The translations under genes were made by a program, and so were the position numbers. This document shows positions 51,428 to 60,100 of a stretch of DNA of 64,000 nucleotides, piece after piece. The notes beneath the pieces are model-generated. The model made no database searches, was not told where the DNA came from, and was given only the letters and a program-made list of their open reading frames with translations. How positions within the stretch are numbered: position 1 is the stretch's first letter; each line of letters opens with the position of its first letter. The stretch is from Chiridota heheva (Eukaryota > Echinodermata > Holothuroidea > Apodida > Chiridotidae): the NCBI GenBank assembly GCA_020152595.1, contig JAIGNY010004475.1:1912001-1976000 (forward strand), in the 5' to 3' direction.

Positions 51428-51995
51428 ATATGCGTATGTAATGCACAGGGCAAAGGAATTTGACAAGAGTAGAATGGCCTGACTTTAGAAAGACCATTAG
51501 TGAGTATATGCATAAAACCATGATGCCAAAACTTTAATCTATTTATACAATTTTGGTTAGATTGTTTAAAAAACATAAAAAACAACAAAAAGAATGCAAT
51601 AGTTGTTCTGCTCCTTAAAGTTTTAAACAGTCAGACCCGACCTGATACATAACCAGGTCGGGTCAGATTTTCCCTCTTTATTTTCTTTATTCTGAAAACC
51701 TTAGTTGTTGTGGAAGTTGGAGCTGAGTATCATATTAGCAATGGATGAAGTCCTTATTGTGTGGTTATTTTAATTAAGATAAAGTGGTCTCACTACTTGC
51801 TACAGTTAGTTTGTGGTTATAATTTGCTGGAACAAATTTCTAAGGAGAAGGACAAGTCATGGAAAAACGAGAAAACTTTGCATACATTTTTTCGCTTTGT
51901 TGAGAAATTCACCTGTTGTGAAAATGGACTAAACCAATTACTCAAGGTCATGCATTATAGAAATTATGCATGGGTCATGACAATGAAAATACTCC
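51428..51995 (+). repeat. dispersed repeat family D, filled-site copy
   Basis: Homologous to 4565-4860 on both sides of a family B MITE. The left part has GCACAGGGCAAAGGA and CTGACTTTAG; the right part has GAAAATGGA and GGGTCATGACAATG. The MITE accounts for the extra length. Confidence 0.75.
51600..51861 (+). mobile_element. MITE family B, copy 6
   Basis: 262 bp from TAGTTGTTCTGCTCCTTAAA to the GACAAGTCATG end. The internal hairpin GACCCGACCTG / CAGGTCGGGTC is perfect. It lies in family D; comparison with 4565-4860 defines its ends to within a few bases. Confidence 0.88.
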
Positions 51996-51999
51996 ATAG

Positions 52000-52880
52000 A
52001 TTTTTATGATATATGATATCATATGCACATACACTAAAGAAATACTATTTGCATAATTTTTGCATTATAAACCCAAAACAAAACCTTCGATTCTCCACCT
52101 CTCAAAAATATCAAGAGAATAGATGTAGTAAAATCCATGATTTTAGTTTTAAGTGCAATATTCTAAACTTTTAGACAAAAAGAAACAGTAGTTATTCTCA
52201 TTGCAATGCAAAAGTTCAGAAATGTAATTTTCACTATACCACTCATCTCTAACTTCTCTCAGTCCAGTTCTCATTTTACCACCTTTTTTTTTTCTTAACA
52301 AAATACAAATGTTTCTCCATGCAGGAAACATGAGAAAACAAAATATTCAAGATATTGAATATATCTTTCTTTGCATTAATTCTTATTACTCTAAAGTACA
52401 TTAAATTGAAAGACTATTTAGGTTTCCCTTCTTCTAGCCCACTACCATTTCCTAATTACTATTGAAAAAGAACTAATAACCCTTACTCCTCCCAGGAATA
52501 TTAAACAAAATTTTATTCAAAGATGAATAAACATATTGCGGTAGGAGTTACAAAACCGTGCCAAAGTTCATAGAAAAATAAAATAGAAATTTAAAATACA
52601 AGAACCTTCTCTGAAAATCTATGGACAGTTACAAAAGTTCTTCATTAAATTATAAACTAAAAAAGCATTTTATAAGTTGGAGGTTCAATCAAACTGACAA
52701 AAATTCAAAAAGAAACAAATGGAAATACAATTTTAACAACTTCTTTTAAGTTCCACGAGCAGCTACTAACTTTCTTTGCCATTAGAGTACATCCTAAAGG
52801 AACACTAAAACATGACATTTTCAAAATGGTGTATTCAATTTTCAAGCTTAAGTTAAGAGTTTAATAATCTGCCAATAAGG
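52000..52880. other. intergenic, no gene seen
   Basis: AT-rich sequence without a supportable feature. Confidence 0.4.
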
Positions 52881-52890
52881 GTGTTTAAGT

Positions 52891-52898
52891 TGACGTCA
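52891..52898 (+). promoter_or_regulatory. perfect CRE palindrome upstream of THAP exon
   Basis: TGACGTCA, the full CREB/ATF site, 125 bp upstream of the THAP start codon and followed by CpG-containing sequence (GTCACGAGGTCAGCG). The position fits a promoter, but a CRE match alone does not prove one. Confidence 0.4.
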
Positions 52899-53022
52899 CG
52901 AGGTCAGCGACTTTGTTTACATCGCCATTTTGTCGGTCAAAACCACTGTCCTCTGCTGTACATTTATTTAGACTTACATACGTTTGCATGTTGTTATAAA
53001 AGATTCTTTTTGTAAGATAATT

Positions 53023-53207
53023 ATGCTGGAATCTTGCTGTGCCATTGGTTTTACTTATAGATGTGTGTGGGGGAATAAAAAGACATTTTTGGGATTTCCC
53101 TCTGATCCTGATCAATGGTCAAAGTGGGTTTCTTCTGTACAACGCAACGCTTTCAACCTACGGTACTACCTTACACACTAGGATTTGCAGCGAGCACTTT
53201 ATATCGG
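53023..53207 (+). pseudogene. THAP-domain first exon, frame-broken
   Basis: From ATG at 53023 it reads MLESCCAIGFTYRC and FPSDPDQWSKWVSSVQRNAF, then stops at 53179. The expected zinc-finger end ICSEHFISG lies intact in another frame at 53183-53207, directly before a GTAAGT donor. THAP domains are C2CH zinc fingers that bind DNA, often of transposon (P element) ancestry. Here the second Cys position is Phe, and the Cys and Cys-x2-His halves are in different frames. This suggests a pseudogene or indel errors in the assembly. No downstream exon was found before the fucosidase 3' end at 53825. Confidence 0.6.
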
Positions 53208-53824
53208 GTAAGTAGGTTTTGTCTAAGTAATAAACAATCAGATGGCGTTAACGTTAAGGTTACTATTCGTATGCCCGGTGAAAATATAACTTTTTTAAGG
53301 AAAAGATGAAGAAAAATCGAAAGCGAGCAAAAAAATGCAATCAGTCAAATTCGCAGAACTGGGACTGGTAGGTTAGCATGTAGTGTATTTGTTGTATGTG
53401 TGATGTGACTGAGCTGTGTGAAAACGTGTGAAACACAACGAAGCTGCTGCCCTGCAAATGGAGTCCAGTTGAGTTAGAGTCACGTGATGAAATTTCCTAT
53501 TATGTGCTAAAGGAATTGAAAAAAAACTTGAAATTGTTTAAAAATTCTTTAAAAAAAAAAAAAGAAGAATATCTTCCTGTGAGAAAATAAATCCTCATAA
53601 TTTACAGGAAACACCCCTTTTTCTAATCCTTTGGTTAATTCTGAAAATTACTTTCAAATATACATAAACCTCCTCCCAATCAGCAACCACTTTCTTCTCT
53701 GATCTCCAGAAAGATATTTTCAGTTCCATTCTTTTGATTATGAAATACTCCCTGTAGAGAACTCATAATACTCACTGTAGAGTACTAACATTTCCCCCTT
53801 ACATCATAATGAGGATGGTAATGT

Positions 53825-54116
53825 CTAGTTGAAGATTAAATGGTGCCACAGTTCCTGTTTGGGTGACTTGTTCATGCCAAGCTTAAGAACCCAAGCCCAC
53901 TTACAAGGCATCTGCACACTATTAAGGGTTGGTAAGGTTACCACAATACCTTTGGTTGTATCATGAGTCCAGTGTAAAGGATTTTTGTAACCAAGCATGG
54001 AAACAGATTTTACAGCACCCGCATCTACGGAACCCAAGACAACCATATTATCTGGGGACCATTTCAACATGATGGCGTAAACATTGGTAGCATTGGAAGA
54101 CAATTTCATGGTGTAC
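53825..54116 (-). CDS. fucosidase last exon (C-terminal domain, stop)
   Basis: Acceptor TTTTTCAG, then [20 protein letters not shown] through [18 protein letters not shown] and [11 protein letters not shown], with the stop at 53827-53825. N-A-T is an N-glycosylation sequon. The tail runs about 16 residues past the usual family end ([20 protein letters not shown]). Confidence 0.93.
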
Positions 54117-57100
54117 CTGAAAAATAAAGTAGAAACAATAAAGTTACTATCAAGGTATATAGACAGGTTTAGCTCGGCTTACATTGGTTAGCTTAATTGG
54201 CTTAGACTGGTTAGCTTTATTGGCTTATGACTGGTTAGCTTAATTGGCTAAGACTGGTTAGCTTAATTGGCTTCAACTGGTTAGCCCAATTGGCTTAGAC
54301 TGGTTACCTTAATTGGCTTAGAATGGTTGGCTCAGACTGGTTACCTTAATTGGCTTAGACTGCTTAGCTTAATTGGCTTAGACTGGTTAACTTAATTGGC
54401 TTAGACTGGTTACCTTAATTGGCTTAGACTGGTTACCTTAATTGACTTAGACTGGTTACCTTAATTGGCTTAGTCTGGTTGGCTCAGACTGGTTAGCTTA
54501 ATTGGCTTAGACTGGTTACCTTAATTGGCTTAGACTGCTTAGCTTAATTGGCTTAGACTGGTTACCTTAATTGGCTTAGACTGGTTACCTTAATTGGCTT
54601 AGACTGGTTACCTTAATTGGCTTAGACTGGTTACCTTAATTGGCTTAGACTGGTTACCTTAATTGGCTTAGACTGGTTACCTTAATTGGCTTAGTCTGGT
54701 TACCTTAATTGGCTTAGTCTGGTTGGCTCAGACTGGTTAGCTTTATTGGCTTAGACTGGTTAACTTAATTGGCTCAGACTGGTTACCTTAATTGGCTTAG
54801 ACTGGTTACCTTAATTGGCTTAGACTCTACCTTAATTGGCTCAGACTGGTTAGACTGGTTTAATTGGCTTAGACTGGTTAACTTAATTGGCTCAGACTGG
54901 TTACCTTAATTGGCTTAGACTGCTTAGCTTAATTGGCTTAGACTGGTTAGCTTAATTGGCTTAGACTGGTTACCTTAATTGACTTAGACTGGTTACCTTA
55001 ATTGGCTTAGACTGGTTAGCTTAATTGGCTTAGACTGGTTAGCTTAATTGGCTTAGACTGGTTACCTTAATTGGCTTAGACTGCTTAGCTTAATTGGCTT
55101 AGACTGGTTAGCTTAATTGGCTTAGTCTGGTTGGCTCAGACTGGTTAGCTTAATTGGCTTAGACTGGTTAACTTAATTGGCTTAGACTGGTTACCTTAAT
55201 TGACTTAGACTGGTTACCTTAATTGGCTTAGACTGGTTACCTTAATTGGCTTAGTCTGGTTAGCTTAATTGGCTTAGACTGGTTAGCTTAATTGGCTTAG
55301 ACTGCTTAGCTCAATTGTGACTGGTTAGTTCAATTGGTATAGCACTGCTTTTCAACCAAAAGGTTGTGGATTAAATCCCTGATCGAATCATACCAAAAGC
55401 CTAAAAAAGAAGAAACCTGCTGCCCTCTGCTCAGCATAAGGGAATGGAGCTGGGAAATAGTACAGGCTTGTGCACTGTGAGTCAGCTGCTGCCTAGAAAT
55501 GTTTCTATTGTACAGTACTTTGAGAATGCATACTTGTGTGGTATGGTGCTATATAAGAACTGAGTATTATTATCATTATTACGCCAGTGCTGTGTTCTCG
55601 TCCGGTTATTATTCGTGATAGCATTGTTAATATTATAATCATCATTGTAATTTTGATATTCATTATTTGATAAAGAAAGAACTTTAAATTCTGAATAGAA
55701 TAGTCTTTAATGCTACAACAAAAACAACAGTAGTTTCTGGGTTATGGGTTCATCAAAATTTGAAGGATTTTTAATGGATGCAAAAGTTGTGATGTATGAA
55801 AGAGAGGACAGCTCAAAATCTTTAAAGGATTAGGTCAGGGGTCAAGCATGTTTATTTTTATGAAAGAGGACTTCAAAAGAAACAAAATGGTATAAAGAAA
55901 GCATTTAAAAATCTTATTCCGTTAAGGAGATATTCAAGTTTAAAATTTGGTATCATTTGTGTAGAAACGACTGAATTCAGACTACTTGTGATGTAGCCTC
56001 AGATTCCTCGAAGTCTTTATGTATTCTATCATATTTTGTCCTGCAATTTTGTGGCTTAAGAACCATGGGATATGTCAAAAAGTAGTAAAGCTGATTCTAA
56101 GAAGGGCATTTATAATATACCACCTGAAGAAAGTTTGAGGAAAAATAATTTAAGTAGTGAAAAAATTAAATATACTTTCTTTAAAATACATAAAGACTTT
56201 GAGGAATTTGAGGCTGTGACATCACAACTAGTCTGATTTTAGTCATTTTTACAGAAATGATACAAAACTTTAAACTAACTTGAATATCTCCTAAACGGAA
56301 GAAGATTTTTAAACACTTTCTTCACCATTTTGTTCCTTTGAAGTCCTCTTTTATATAAGATAAATATCTTTGGCCACTGACCTAATCCTTAAATGTAATT
56401 TTATTAATTTCTGTCCTGAATTTCAGTCCTAAAATCCAACTGTTTTCTCTTGCTAAATCTGATCAAGGGTAAGATGGAGATTCAAAACCTGTTGGTCATC
56501 ATTCAACTGCTCCCATACAAATAACGGGATAAAGGATTGAAAAACATTAACTTAACATAAGGAAATTCACAGGTTTTCTCTTTCTGATGTCATAAATCTC
56601 ATAAATATTTGCATAATAATAATTCAAAAAGCTGTAAAATAATCCAATTTAACCGATTTAAATGAAACCTTTTGCTATTTCATGGTTTCTAGCACATATT
56701 CTTCCAATTGATCTTACTTTTTGCTACTTGTGCATAGATCTTTAAATATGATAACATATGATTTTATTCCCTAACTGTCAAATATGTACAGTATTTTTAA
56801 TTAAATTTTATTTATTACTTAGTTCTTCCATCATAACAACCTTTCTGTATTAAGTTTAGAACATTATTCAATTATAATGCACAGTATAAAATCAAACTGG
56901 CATACATCAGTGCACACACATTTCATAATTCATAAACCCTACTTTCAGATCATTTTAGGGGATGAAAGCAAATAATTTTGCCAACCTGAACTGTAAGAAA
57001 ATTTCTTCCTTGAAATTGAAGTTTACATAAAGTTTAAGCACAAGCTCACCAAATGCCTGGTGTTATTGTATCGTTCTGGTGAAGCCATGGCTTGCTTGAA

Positions 57101-60100
57101 TAAATGGCTTCTCCATTCACCTTCAGCCAACTTCCCATGTCCCTCAGCCGCTCCTCAAAGATGGGAACAATTCGACCATCATGAGTGGGGCCAATGTTCA
57201 TCAACAGATTTCCGCCACAACTGTGAATATTAAAGTTCCATGTTTAGTTAACAATTCTTTTTACAGTATTTCTAGATTTGCTCTCTGCATTCCTTTAATA
57301 AAGGCTGACATAAACACTAAAATATTTCAAATTTATATCAATTATGCAGTAAGTAACCCTGGCAACTATATAAAATAAGATTTAAAATTGTTAAAACAAA
57401 TATCAAGACCTAAAATTAAAATAAAATGTTCCTTACATTTCCAAAAAAACTTTCCAATCATTCCTTGACATATTGAACAACAAACTTTCCCCCACACGAG
57501 AGGGAGGGAGGGGGGGGGGGGGAGGGGGGGAGGGGGGGGGAAGTATAGATCCCACTGACCCATGATACAACCCTTGGTAGAAACAAAGGTCCATATTGTT
57601 GATCAAATAGAAATCCGATGATAAAAATTACTCCACTTAGTCTTTGTTATTATACTAGTAGAGGGTAATCAAATGTGATTATTTTCTTAGAATGTTTTAT
57701 TATTATATGGAGCTGTTATTGTTGCGATAAGCTGTGTGTACTTCATTGCTGTACGTTTTCATTGAAAACATTCCCAGATGTAATCATCTTGAAGAAACCC
57801 TTAAACTTGGAATGATCATAAATACGTACAGTCTACTATGTACAAGAACTTTCTGTTTGAGATCACAAAATACATAATCATTCTGAACAGAAGAAAAAAA
57901 ATATATATGTTTAGTTTCCAAGTTACAGCTGATGATGTTTGTTTGATTGTTTAGAATGTACAGCATAGTAAAAGTCAGAGTCAAACATACAGTACATGCC
58001 AAACTGAGGTAAAAATTAAATCAATAAATGTGAAGGCCAGGTGAGGAATTTAATTCGAGAAAGGAGGTGGGGGGGGGAGAGAAGAGTAATGGAAACAGAA
58101 TGGAGACTGACATAAGGGTATACCAATTATACATTGTGAAATAATTGCAGTTACAGATGAAACTAATAATGTTAGCGACAGATTTTTCTGAAAGAGGTCC
58201 AAACAAAAGTTTCATTTATTTTTCATAAATCCAACATTTGTGATATATAAATGTTTGTGCAGTTTTTGGCATTATTGTTCTCCATTTCAGACTTTGAGAA
58301 TGATGAGAATGTCAAATCAGTCTGTTAAATTGTGAGCGAAACTAAGATCAAAAAACATTTTTCAGCAACTCCCCTTCAAAAATTTGTGCTAAAGAATCAA
58401 AATTAAGATTGATTTACATAACCAAGTAAAACTGAGAACTGGCATATAAAGGGGTAAGATATTTATGCAAAAAGTAGATCAAACAGAGAGGGATGAATTT
58501 TACCTGACGGTTTCCGCGAGTAGCTTAATGAGATCCTCTGTCACCAGGTAATCTTCTAACTCTGCCTCACGTCTGTAACCCCATGACTTCTTATCAATGG
58601 TCATACAATTTTCCCATTTGTGATTCAGCAGTTTTCCTAAAGAGCAACAAAAATCATTATAATTAAGCTAGTGGGTATCATGAAATATATAATAACAGGA
58701 TAATAACATCAAAATATAAAAATAAAGGTACTCAAATGTTATGTATTGTAAAGAAAATTTATTTCTGCATAATATTTTATACAGAAAGTTAGTAATTTAT
58801 GTAAGAAACTAAGCTTTTGCAAATGATTGAACAAAAATGGTAAAATTACAAAATATTGCTTAAATTTGCATAAATTTGCATTTTAAATTAAATTATCTTT
58901 ACTATGGATATATATTAATGTTTTGACTTATTTCATATCTCATTTTGAAAGAACTGTTTGTTCTGAACATAAGTTGTGTGCAACAATTTTTTATATTGTA
59001 CTTCCAAAATATAGTTTTCAAATTTCATTTTTTTTTCATAAGTGTCAAGTTCCCAACAAGAAAATTATTAAATTGTATGCAGTCTCCAAAGGGTAAAATG
59101 ACACTAGATTTGCATGATAGGAAAAGATACTACTTTTTAAGCTAAGACACCATTTTGCAATGAAAAGCAGAAGTAACCATGTGAGTCTTGCATGTGGCTG
59201 TATCTAAAAAAAATATCAACTTAAAGGATGACTTTAGTGGTCAAGCAAGTCCATCTTTTATGAAAGGGAACTTCGAAAGAAACAAAACTGTGAGGAAAGC
59301 ATTCAAAAATCTTATTCCATTCAGGAGATATTCAAGTTTAAAGCTGTCTTATCTGTTTGGAAAGACTGGCGCAGTAAGTCTAATGTTTTTGTCCTCATCC
59401 TCACATTAATAACAATTGTTAATGTTTTTCAAATTATTTTTCCTCAAGCTTTCTTCAGGAGGTGGTATATTATAAATACCCTTACTAGATTCAATTTTAC
59501 TACTTTTCTGACATATCCCATAATTTTTAGGCCACAAAATCGCAGGACAAAATATGATAGAGTACATAAAGACTTTAAGGAATCTGAGGCTATGACATCA
59601 CAACTAATCTGATTTTAGTCGTTTCTACACAAATGATACCAAACTTTAAACTTAGATATCTGCTTAACAGAAAAAGATTTTAAATGCTTTCTTCACCACT
59701 ATGTTTCTTTTGGACTCCTCTTTCATATAAGATAGACTTAAGTTTGACCACTGAACTACTCTTTTAGTATACTGTACTACAAAAATGTAATTTTTATGAA
59801 ACTGTTTTGCAAGATTTTGAATGCTTTCTTCACCACTGTGTTTCTTTTGGACTCCTCTTTCATATAAGATGGACTTAAGTTTGACCCCTGAACTAATCCT
59901 TTAATATACTGTACTACAAAAATGTATTTTTTATGAAACTGTTTTGCTCTATGCATTCTTTTTCAGGCATGATTAAGTTTATCAATCTTTAATCTGGGAC
60001 CCTTAACAGAGGGAGGCCCCATCCTATATAAATTTCATTGCTATATAGTGGTGTTATATTTAATATTTACTTAAATTTATTTTCATGTAAATAATGCATT

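Noticed and set aside
54162..55314. CRISPR-like array
   Set aside because: Units are contiguous with no unique spacers, in an animal intron; it is a minisatellite.
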